The notes beneath the pieces were generated by a model that saw only the letters and a program-made list of their open reading frames with translations, had not been told where the DNA came from and searched no databases. The position numbers and the translations under genes were made by a program. Of a stretch of 7,622 nt of DNA, positions 1 to 6,493 are shown in pieces. Numbering within the stretch: position 1 is the stretch's first letter; every line of letters starts with the position of its first letter. Source of the DNA: Candidatus Heimdallarchaeota archaeon (GTDB lineage Archaea > Asgardarchaeota > Heimdallarchaeia > Heimdallarchaeales > Kariarchaeaceae); NCBI GenBank assembly GCA_029882335.1, contig JAOUKW010000194.1, positions 1 through 7,622 on the forward strand, read 5' to 3'.

Positions 1-137
1 CTGGCTGAACGTGTAGTATGTAAGTACAAATTATTTGTAGGTAAAAAAAGATCATTGGTAATTAATACATCTATGCCACCCATTTTATCACTTGTATCAG
101 AAACAATTGCCTCAACATCAGAAGCAGATGCAACATC
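1..137 (-). pseudogene. Short-chain dehydrogenase/reductase (SDR) fragment, 5'-truncated, runs off the window
   Basis: Read on the minus strand from 137 down to 1, one frame gives about 45 residues starting DVASASDVEAIVSDTSDKMG and continuing GIDVLITNDLFLPTNNLYL. The stretch 'D-V-x-x-x-x-D-V-E-A-I-V ... G-G-I-D-V-L-I-T-N-D' matches the SDR segment between the cofactor-side Asp (after beta-3) and the 'G-x-(I/L)-D-x-L-(V/I)-N-N-A-G' element, here with NNAG changed to TND. Codons are rich in G at the first position (GTT, GCA, GAT, GAG, GGT), as expected of a real coding strand. A TGA at 138-140 lies immediately upstream, a further in-frame stop is at 171-173, and the glycine-rich Rossmann start is absent, so no start codon is available. 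I read it as the remainder of a broken gene. The opposite strand is also open (1-150, about 49 codons) but resembles nothing I know. The remaining C-terminal part, if present, lies left of the window. Confidence 0.55.
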
Positions 138-180
138 TCATGGCTTGTAAAAACAAAATAAATTAAGAGTTTACTTAAAA

Positions 181-194
181 AATTCAATTGAATT
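181..194. repeat. 14-bp perfect palindrome upstream of the restriction gene promoter
   Basis: AATTCAATTGAATT is its own reverse complement. It ends six bases before the TATA box of the restriction enzyme gene, overlapping or adjoining the place where an archaeal BRE/TFB contact would lie. It could be an operator, for example for the helix-turn-helix of the linked methyltransferase. In DNA this AT-rich, one or two palindromes of this length are expected by chance in a window of this size, so only the position makes it notable. Confidence 0.3.
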
Positions 195-200
195 ACAAGG

Positions 201-208
201 TTTAAATA
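201..208 (+). promoter_or_regulatory. Archaeal TATA box of the restriction endonuclease gene
   Basis: TTTAAATA matches the archaeal box A consensus. Its centre lies about 26 bp before the ATG at 230 but only about 16 bp before the ATG at 221. With the usual TATA-to-transcription-start spacing, the transcript would begin near 230 and be leaderless, and the upstream ATG would not be transcribed. No Shine-Dalgarno motif precedes either ATG. Confidence 0.55.
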
Positions 209-229
209 ATTAGACATATTATGGCAAAT

Positions 230-1039
230 ATGGGTATAATTTCATCTTCTATACTGGATAAAATTGAGGCTTATATTGACGGTACTATAGATACACTTCT
301 AATGAAATATGATAGAAAAATAGTTACTGATGTACTGTTAAAAGAAGCTTTGATGTCACCGAAAGATGGTAACTATAAACCATTTCATGAGGCTCTAATC
401 CCTGGGGAGTTGTTTCGATTTCAGGCTTTTTTTAGATCATTTTCAACAACTTTGGGACAAGGTATATTTGAATTTATATCAAGGGAAATACCAAAGGGAA
501 ATGAAAAATGGGTTGTAGTAAAAAAGGGAATTTTTCCTGTTACTTCATCTAAGAATATTAATGAAATAATATCAGATCATATAGATTATCTTGAAAAGAG
601 TAAATTATCTGATGATAAGGATTATACCATTCCTGAATTTCCAAATCCAAACTCTAAGGATTTAATTGACCAAACGGTTGATCTATATTTGAAAGATATA
701 GATAATAATGAATATTTTATAGAAATAAAGTCGCCGAAACCTAATAAGGGACAAATTAAAGATACAAAAAGAGATCTTTTGTTATTAAAGGCCTCATATC
801 CCAATTCTAATATAAGATTATCATTTACTTTTAATCCATGGGGTGAAGATAGAGATAAGTATAATTGGTCATATCCTAAATACTTTTTTAATTTAAAAGA
901 TCCAAAATCAGTATTAATAGGTTCTGAATTTTGGGATTTTTTAGGTGGTGCTGGTACTTATTCTGAATTATTAGATCTTTTTGGTAAAATAGGGGAAAAA
1001 AGGAAGGATGAAATAAGATCAAAGTTACTTTCAAATTAA
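230..1039 (+). CDS. TdeIII/MjaII-family type II restriction endonuclease
   Basis: Predicted type II endonuclease. Characterised relatives (TdeIII, MjaII) cut double-stranded GGNCC, so this is the expected site, by homology only. Residues are numbered from the upstream ATG at 221 (272 aa). The N-terminal half is helical. The PD-(D/E)xK nuclease core is visible as D154 (in 'DQTVDLYL') followed by E168-x-K170 in 'FIEIKSPKPNKGQ', a hallmark segment of this family. The C-terminal 'GGAGTYSELLDLFGKIGE' (242-259) is also characteristic. I chose the second ATG (230, giving 269 aa) because the TATA box sits about 26 bp upstream of it; the ATG at 221 is the alternative. The gene converges on the methyltransferase, with two bases between the stop codons, and has its own promoter, so enzyme and methylase are transcribed separately. 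The frame is intact with no missing catalytic residue, so it is probably active. Confidence 0.85.
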   Translation: MGIISSSILDKIEAYIDGTIDTLLMKYDRKIVTDVLLKEALMSPKDGNYKPFHEALIPGELFRFQAFFRSFSTTLGQGIFEFISREIPKGNEKWVVVKKGIFPVTSSKNINEIISDHIDYLEKSKLSDDKDYTIPEFPNPNSKDLIDQTVDLYLKDIDNNEYFIEIKSPKPNKGQIKDTKRDLLLLKASYPNSNIRLSFTFNPWGEDRDKYNWSYPKYFFNLKDPKSVLIGSEFWDFLGGAGTYSELLDLFGKIGEKRKDEIRSKLLSN

Positions 1040-1041
1040 GA

Positions 1042-2709
1042 TTATTCAATTGGTTTGACATGGAAGATATTTTCTGCATAACTTGATGTAGCTCCACCAT
1101 GTGACGCTCTTTTATATACCCCACGAATGTCTTCTTTTACCAATTCATATCCTGCTATTTCAAAAATAGTATGATATAAATTATCTCTATCATTTGCTAC
1201 GATAAAAACATCTGCATTTTCTTTTAAAAATGGTTTTACATTGGAAAATACCTCTGCTATGAGTCTAATGTAGTCATTTTTTGAATTTTGACTTTTTCCA
1301 TTTGATTCGCTCCCAATTTCTTCACTATGTCTATTTGGTAAATTAAATAGATCATATGCATAATTATGTTGAAGATGATAATCAATAATTCCTAAATAAG
1401 GGGGAGAGGTAATGATGCCATCAAAATCCGATCCACCTTTGTTATAATCAAGTTCAATATGTTTGGCATAATCTATTTTAGTTGAATCGTTATTTTGTAT
1501 ATTAATGGTATTGTTAGTTCTTAATTCTGAAAAATCCCTAATTCTTGAAATAGCACCTTTTTTACTGATAGAATGATTTCTTATCCATTTAATCGCGTTA
1601 TCAATTGGTCTACATCTTCTATTTTTATGTTTTCTACAGGTATATTCTTCATTCACATCTAAAGGATATTTTGGTCGAGTCAAATCGTAATGAGCTACAA
1701 GTCTAGAAGATCTTGCTGCATAGCTAACAATTACTTTTAACAGATTTTGATAATTATAATTTGGAATTAAAGAGGTGTAATAATTCAATTCATAATTTGT
1801 TCTAGGTGCAAGCCAATTGGATAAATATTCAGTTTTACTTTCTTCAATTCTATTGATATTATAGATATTTTCATCTTCATCGAAATCATAATCTAAGTTA
1901 TTCTGTATTTCTATTTCTGGTGGATCAGATTCATACAGAACCTTTAATGATTTCAAGTGTTCTTTAATTGAAATATTGTCCTTTTTCAATGAATTATCTA
2001 AATCACTATTTTTATCATCACCGATAAAGAAATTATCCAAATTTAATGTTCTACCAAGTAATTTATCATATCTTTTAGAAAAATTTGATTGGCTCAAAAA
2101 TCCAGTTTTAGTAGATTTGTCATTGAAATTATTGTAACTAAATTGAGATACTTTGTGTAATATATGTAAGACTTCAAATTCCATAAGCTCCAAGTTGTAA
2201 TAATCAGTTTTTGCTTTCATTAATATTGTATTGAATTCAGCTATATCAACACCAAATGAATTCATTCCCTTTATATTTGCTTCAATTAGTGTTGTTCCAG
2301 AGCCTGCAAATGGATCTAGAATCAAGTTATCCTTATTGAAATATTTAACTAAGTAATATTCAACTAATTGAGGTATAAATTTACCCATATATGGATGAAG
2401 TCCATGTACGTGTTTTGTTCTTTGTTGGTCTGAAAGATTCGAAAAATCTAGTTCCAAATTGGTAACGCCTAAAAGATTTAATTGCTCATTATATTCAATT
2501 TTTTGTTGTTCAAAATAATGTTTTAACTCTTTTAGTGATACTCTAAGATTTCCATTTGTTGACTTTTGTATAATATTGCCATTACTATCATATCGATTAA
2601 TTTCATCGTGATAATCTAATAAATAAGTGATTTTTGATCGGCTGACATCAAAATATGTTGATGCATCTTTAATTGTAAGAAAATTAAATGATTCAGCCAT
2701 AATTAACAT
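1042..2709 (-). CDS. DNA amino-methyltransferase (N4-cytosine or N6-adenine type) with N-terminal helix-turn-helix
   Basis: 555 aa. It is probably the protective methylase of the convergent restriction enzyme, transferring a methyl group from AdoMet to a base in the same site. Residues 10-68 resemble a MerR/excisionase-type helix-turn-helix ('LTIKDASTYFDVSRSKITYL', then a wing 'NGNLRVSLKELKHYF'). 'HVHGLHPYMGKFIPQLVEYYL' lies at 100-120, motif I DPFAGSGTT at 132-140 and the catalytic motif IV TSPPY at 434-438. The order AdoMet site, long insert of about 290 residues (target recognition), then catalytic motif fits the alpha layout of amino-MTases. A Cys/His-rich 'CRKHKNRRC' at 358-366 might bind metal. 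SPPY favours N4-cytosine, consistent with a GGNCC target, but N6-adenine is not excluded. Start: ATG at 2709, with another in frame at 2700. I see no Shine-Dalgarno and no convincing TATA box; an AT-rich AATTATTTGA at 2741-2750 is the best candidate. The HTH could let the methylase regulate its own or the nuclease gene, as in M.SsoII-type enzymes. Confidence 0.85.
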   Translation of the reverse strand: MLIMAESFNFLTIKDASTYFDVSRSKITYLLDYHDEINRYDSNGNIIQKSTNGNLRVSLKELKHYFEQQKIEYNEQLNLLGVTNLELDFSNLSDQQRTKHVHGLHPYMGKFIPQLVEYYLVKYFNKDNLILDPFAGSGTTLIEANIKGMNSFGVDIAEFNTILMKAKTDYYNLELMEFEVLHILHKVSQFSYNNFNDKSTKTGFLSQSNFSKRYDKLLGRTLNLDNFFIGDDKNSDLDNSLKKDNISIKEHLKSLKVLYESDPPEIEIQNNLDYDFDEDENIYNINRIEESKTEYLSNWLAPRTNYELNYYTSLIPNYNYQNLLKVIVSYAARSSRLVAHYDLTRPKYPLDVNEEYTCRKHKNRRCRPIDNAIKWIRNHSISKKGAISRIRDFSELRTNNTINIQNNDSTKIDYAKHIELDYNKGGSDFDGIITSPPYLGIIDYHLQHNYAYDLFNLPNRHSEEIGSESNGKSQNSKNDYIRLIAEVFSNVKPFLKENADVFIVANDRDNLYHTIFEIAGYELVKEDIRGVYKRASHGGATSSYAENIFHVKPIE

Positions 2710-2834
2710 ATTGTTGTTTTGAATAAGAATGTTCTCATGGTCAAATAATTTTTTGTTGAAGGTAGATTTTGATCTAGAGACTTGCTATTTATTTCTGAGT
2801 TGGTCTAATAGTTAAAAGTTAAATTTAAAGAAAG

Positions 2835-3841
2835 TTATTTATAAATTTGAATAACCTCTGATTTAAAGCTTTGAAGTTTATTCTTTCTAAAATGGTTAAT
2901 ATCTCGAAAATATTCAGTATGTAAGTCCAAGGGTACGTATTCCTGTATATATTCGTGTACATATCTATTGTTTATTTTATGAAACCCAACAATAAAAACC
3001 AAATATCCATGATTCTTCAATAAATTCGGTAAATGATCACATAATTTGTCCAAATCTTCTAAATATAAGTTTTCTTTTTGCTCCTTTGTATTTCCTCTTA
3101 TGCCCAAAGAATTTTCCTTAATATTTTTAGGATTGCCTTTTAGAAAGTTAATATTAAAATGATCATTTTTTACATAATCAATAGCATTACCATATGGAGG
3201 AGATAAAATTATTGCCTCATATTTATTATTCGGCTTAAATAATCTGGCATCATTTTGGGAGTACTCTGATTTTCCAATTGATAATTTTAATTATCTCTAA
3301 TTCTATAATAATTACTTAAATTGTTAAAATAGCGATTTGATACATATTTCAAAGCCTGATTAAAATTATACCTTAAATTTCTCTGCATGAAACCTTGTGT
3401 GTCAAGTAATATTAGTGCAAATACTGATTTTATGAATTCATTATTAATGAATTTGCCTATTTCATCATAATAACTCAAAGGAAAATTCGGAATAATTAGT
3501 TTATCATAGGTTTTAATTAGGTTCTTTAGTTCAAATATAATATCCATGTTTGAATGTAATAATCTACCTTTGACATTTGATAAAAAAACAGAAAAATTAG
3601 AAATGTCAATTCCTGTATGTGAAATGTTAAGTAAATTTGAAGAAATACCAGTTGTTCCAGAACCACAAAATGGATCATAGGTATGATCTCCCTGTTGTAA
3701 ATTAATTTGATTAATAATATCGAATAGAATTTCGATAGATATTTTCCCCTGGAAATAGAATAATTTATCAACTAATTTTACAAAATTTAATGATAAATTA
3801 TTTTTATCTAATATACTTAAATCATCTAATTTACTAATCAC
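2835..3841 (-). pseudogene. Second DNA amino-methyltransferase, split by a one-base frameshift
   Basis: Two minus-strand frames join into one methyltransferase of about 335 aa. The first part (3841-3287, 184 aa) begins with GTG and carries a 'FYFQGKI' element and motif I DPFCGSGTT at 56-64, then stops at TAA (3289-3287). The second part is open in the -1 frame from 3290 to the stop at 2837-2835 and starts 'LKLSIGKSEY'. It contains the catalytic SPPYGNAIDY, with SPPY at about residues 214-217 of the joined protein, and the expected closing strands ('HGYLVFIVGF'). The second part has no ATG or GTG before the SPPY motif, so it is not a separate gene. The two frames overlap by only a few bases, which places the shift at AATTAAAATT (about 3284-3293). 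Restoring one T gives a clean read-through. No X-XXY-YYZ slippery heptamer is present, so programmed frameshifting is unlikely; a recent deletion or an assembly error fits better. The start choice (GTG 3841) is supported by a TATA box about 28 bp upstream. Confidence 0.75.
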
Positions 3842-3865
3842 TATATCAATATCTTAATTCTATTC

Positions 3866-3873
3866 TATTTAAA
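3866..3873 (-). promoter_or_regulatory. Archaeal TATA box of the second methyltransferase
   Basis: On the minus strand this reads TTTAAATA, inside GTACTTTAAATAG. Its centre is about 28 bp before the GTG at 3841, placing transcription start within a few bases of that codon. This leaderless geometry supports the GTG start over the ATT further upstream; an in-frame TAA at 3856-3854 limits any longer N-terminus. Confidence 0.5.
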
Positions 3874-3979
3874 GTACTAATTGATTAGCCAATTATTAAA
3901 TATTTTAGACTATAAAGACGTATGAGTTAAATTAAATAACCTTTATCAAATTGTATTCAAAAGACTTAATATTTATCAA

Positions 3980-4001
3980 TATCTAAAATGTGTTTTAGAT
4001 A
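3980..4001. repeat. Perfect inverted repeat, 9-bp arms, 4-nt spacer
   Basis: TATCTAAAA and TTTTAGATA flank TGTG. It lies between the two divergent promoters, over 100 bp from each, so it may be an operator or a DNA hairpin. About one such repeat is expected by chance in a window of this size and composition. Confidence 0.35.
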
Positions 4002-4124
4002 AAATTAATCTGACAATATTTTTTTTAATATATTGGCTTAGTACAAATCCACCTTAACCAATTTTTATCAAATAGTACCAAATCTAACAATATAATTGGT
4101 GACATCTTAACTGAAAGATGATTA

Positions 4125-4134
4125 TTTAAATATA
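4125..4134 (+). promoter_or_regulatory. Archaeal TATA box of the LRR gene
   Basis: TTTAAATATA is a near-ideal box A. Its centre is about 33 bp before the ATG at 4162, which predicts a very short leader of several nucleotides. A purine-rich stretch (GAAAGATGA, 4112-4120) lies just upstream, where the BRE would be. This supports 4162 as the start. Confidence 0.55.
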
Positions 4135-4161
4135 TGAAAAATACAGTGTGGAATAAGATAA

Positions 4162-6261
4162 ATGAGTGATAGTGTTCCCATAAAAGTAAAATTAAATGGA
4201 AAAATTGAAACTTGGGATTTATATGATCCACATCAACTTCACCTCGAACATTTAGGTATTGATGAAATTGATCTAACGGGAGTTGAAAAACTACCTGCAT
4301 TTTCTTGGATTTGTCTTGATGGTAATAATTTCAAAAAATTTGATTTAGTACATCTTGGTATGAGGTCTGATTTTGATTCCCTATCACTCCATAGTAATCA
4401 TATTTCTTCTATAGATCTAAATCAATTAAAAAATTGTATTAATATTGATTATATAGGACTTTCAGACAATAACCTTGAAAATATTGATTTAAAATCAATT
4501 AGCAAAACATTAAGAGTATTATTTCTTGGAAATAATTTATTAAAAACAATTGAAATACCTCAATTACCAAATTTGGAACATCTTAGTTTATATAATAATT
4601 TTCTTTCCAATATTAATTTGGAAAATTTAAATGATTCAATACTTGATCATTTAGATTTAAGTTACAATAACTTATCGTCCATAAAAATCCCCCAGTTAAC
4701 CAAAATAGAAGAATTAAATCTTAGTAATAATTTTCTTGAGCATATCGATATTACTCAATTAATACAATCATCAAAATTGGAAACTTTAAATTTTTCAAAT
4801 AATCAAATTCAAAATATAGATTTAAGTTTAATCAATTATAAATCATTAGAATCTCTTAGAATTAGTGGAAATAAACTGAGTTCAATTGATTTAACACCTT
4901 TATCAAATGCAAAACTATTGGAATATCTTGATTTATCCTATAATAATATAAAGCAAATTGATTTAACGCCTTTGATTGATACAAATTTAGCCGGATTAAA
5001 TTTGAATGATAATCAGTTAACTAATATTCTCTTATCTGATATTGCAAAAATAAGATCGTTAGAGGAATTTTCATTACTTGGTAATAACTTACATGAAATC
5101 AATTTAACTCCATTAAATAATTGTAAGAAATTAAGAGTGCTTAAAATTGGAGTGAATAATTTAGATTTATCTCAATTAACGAAATGTAAAAATCTGAGAG
5201 AAATTCATGTTCATATTGATTGTGATGTGAAAAATGCACATTTATTAAAATTGGTCAAAATTATTAGACTTGTAAAAGTGAATTCCAGCCCAAACGTATG
5301 GAATAACCATCCCAATTATATTGATTTACAGGTTGATTCAATGAATATTGATTTTCAACAGATAATCAACTCGGAGCATGATACAAATCGAGATTTTCAG
5401 AAAAAAAATACTTTCAATATTGATGAGATGGATAAAATATTTTGGAGAAAAGATTTAACCTACTTAAAGAACCGCAAGATATTAGACATTTCAAATTTCA
5501 AAAACTTAAAATCCATTCGGATCTTTCAATTTAAAGATATCCCTGTCTCATTTGATTTCTTCAGAGAATTAGATCGTTTGGAAATACTACATATTGAGGT
5601 ATCTAAGATAAACATAGAGGAATTAGATAATATTTCCTATCTACTAAATTTGAAGGAATTATACTTAACTGATGCAGAAAATTATAATCAACTATGGGAT
5701 CAATTGAATTTAGAAAAGGTAACAATCAATCTTTCCTTTCTCAAAAACTTACAGAATTTGGAAATAATCGATATTAACCTTCCATCGTACTGCATGGAAA
5801 ATTTCGAATTAATTAATGACCTTTCTAATTTAAAGAAATTAAATTTATCCCTGGTAAATGTAGAGAGGTTCAACGTTGATTTAATTCAAAATAACAAAAT
5901 AATTCGTGGGTTATTTTTGATTAATAACATTAAAGGAATTGAGATTAAAGAAAATGATCCTCAAATCACATTTTCAAAACTTAAACGTATTAAAAACTTC
6001 ATAAATTCTCAAGGTCCAGAGGCAATAGCTGATAATGAGGTTTTAAATTCACACAATTTATCATTTAATAAAACTACTGAAGTTGATATACCCTTTTTGA
6101 TGAACCTATCAAATATTACCATTGTAAATTTGACTGTAGATTATCTTTCTGAGCTTGAAATCCCAAATTCATGTATTATAGATATTATTGAGATTAATCT
6201 TTCCAAGCATGATGTTGAGACAATGGAGTTGAGTCTTTACAGAATAGATTTGGACGATTAG
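4162..6261 (+). CDS. Large cytosolic leucine-rich repeat protein
   Basis: 699 aa, probably a protein-binding scaffold or sensor; no enzymatic domain is visible. Residues about 45-350 form roughly a dozen regular leucine-rich repeats of 20-24 residues, of the form 'L-x-x-L-x-L-S-x-N-x-L-x-x-I-D-L-x-x-L'. The conserved Asn positions run near 55, 79, 102, 124, 145, 169, 189, 213, 236, 260, 283, 307 and 331. Residues 351-440 break the pattern (charged and polar, 'NVWNNHPNY'), then about 440-699 is a second, degenerate LRR-like half with weaker periodicity and fewer Asn. I see no signal peptide, transmembrane segment or sortase-type tail, so it probably acts in the cytosol. The start is an ATG just downstream of a good TATA box. 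It stands alone on the plus strand, divergent from the second methyltransferase and convergent with the PLD-like gene. LRR proteins with this 'IDLTPL' repeat are familiar from Asgard archaea. The partner and function are unknown, and a link to defence is only suggested by position. Confidence 0.85.
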   Translation: MSDSVPIKVKLNGKIETWDLYDPHQLHLEHLGIDEIDLTGVEKLPAFSWICLDGNNFKKFDLVHLGMRSDFDSLSLHSNHISSIDLNQLKNCINIDYIGLSDNNLENIDLKSISKTLRVLFLGNNLLKTIEIPQLPNLEHLSLYNNFLSNINLENLNDSILDHLDLSYNNLSSIKIPQLTKIEELNLSNNFLEHIDITQLIQSSKLETLNFSNNQIQNIDLSLINYKSLESLRISGNKLSSIDLTPLSNAKLLEYLDLSYNNIKQIDLTPLIDTNLAGLNLNDNQLTNILLSDIAKIRSLEEFSLLGNNLHEINLTPLNNCKKLRVLKIGVNNLDLSQLTKCKNLREIHVHIDCDVKNAHLLKLVKIIRLVKVNSSPNVWNNHPNYIDLQVDSMNIDFQQIINSEHDTNRDFQKKNTFNIDEMDKIFWRKDLTYLKNRKILDISNFKNLKSIRIFQFKDIPVSFDFFRELDRLEILHIEVSKINIEELDNISYLLNLKELYLTDAENYNQLWDQLNLEKVTINLSFLKNLQNLEIIDINLPSYCMENFELINDLSNLKKLNLSLVNVERFNVDLIQNNKIIRGLFLINNIKGIEIKENDPQITFSKLKRIKNFINSQGPEAIADNEVLNSHNLSFNKTTEVDIPFLMNLSNITIVNLTVDYLSELEIPNSCIIDIIEINLSKHDVETMELSLYRIDLDD

Positions 6262-6465
6262 TAGCTATTTTATGTTTTATCCCATACATTTAAATCATAT
6301 TTATTATTCTTCCAATAGAATTGAAAATGATTGTGTTGTAAATGAATATACAACTGATAAATTATCAAATAAGCATTATTGATTGGACATCTTAAAAATG
6401 CAAATTACTTATGTAGAATAATTCTCGTACAAATATAAATTATATTTATCAAAAACTTAGATTAG

Positions 6466-6489
6466 TTTTAATTTTATTATGGTTTTTTT
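6466..6489 (+). terminator. Possible archaeal T-tract terminator downstream of the LRR gene
   Basis: Three T tracts (TTTT at 6466-6469, TTTT at 6472-6475, T7 at 6483-6489) follow one another on the plus strand. Archaeal RNA polymerase can terminate at such runs without a hairpin. It lies about 205 bases after the LRR stop and a few bases from the stop of the convergent PLD-like gene. The 232-bp gap 6262-6493 otherwise holds only a weak 36-codon reading frame (6272-6382) and an AT-rich inverted repeat (AAATATAA-A-TTATATTT, 6431-6447). Confidence 0.35.
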
Positions 6490-6493
6490 AAAT

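Larger units (their letters stand above)
3842..4161. other. Divergent intergenic region between the second methyltransferase and the LRR gene
   Basis: 320 bp without a credible gene; both strands carry many stops. It holds a TATA box facing left (3866-3873), one facing right (4125-4134), a perfect inverted repeat (3980-4001) and an A/T-rich T8 tract near 4019-4026 flanked by the short arms CAATAT and ATATTG. The T tract follows no plus-strand gene, so I do not call it a terminator. Confidence 0.6.

Noticed and set aside
1..150. Plus-strand open frame of about 49 codons ending at TAA 148-150
   Set aside because: It resembles no family I know, and the opposite strand gives a recognisable SDR segment with more gene-like codons. 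I treat it as the shadow of that fragment, though a C-terminal end of an unknown plus-strand gene cannot be fully excluded.
622..804. Minus-strand frame of 60 codons
   Set aside because: It lies wholly inside the restriction enzyme gene on the other strand and has no recognisable motif.
888..1124. Minus-strand frame of 78 codons across the convergent junction
   Set aside because: It overlaps the ends of two well-supported genes in other frames and has a low-complexity sequence.
3284..3293. Programmed -1 frameshifting in the second methyltransferase
   Set aside because: The overlap lacks a slippery X-XXY-YYZ heptamer and no obvious downstream stem-loop is seen; a lost T explains it more simply.
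3526..3771. Minus-strand frame of 81 codons inside the second methyltransferase
   Set aside because: A shadow frame; the methyltransferase frame carries motif I over the same bases.
4025..4300. Minus-strand frame of 91 codons overlapping the LRR gene start
   Set aside because: It covers the LRR promoter and N-terminus in antisense and shows no domain.
6013..6017. Only one GGNCC site (GGTCC) found in the window, none in the RM genes
   Set aside because: At this base composition only about three are expected, so one is not convincing evidence of site avoidance.
6272..6382. 36-codon plus-strand reading frame starting MFYPIHLNHI
   Set aside because: Short, no promoter or ribosome site, no similarity I can recognise; such frames are common by chance in AT-rich DNA.
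4101..6394. The same 10-mer GACATCTTAA before (4101-4110) and after (6385-6394) the LRR gene
   Set aside because: The match does not extend beyond ten bases, so it is not convincing as an element-flanking direct repeat.
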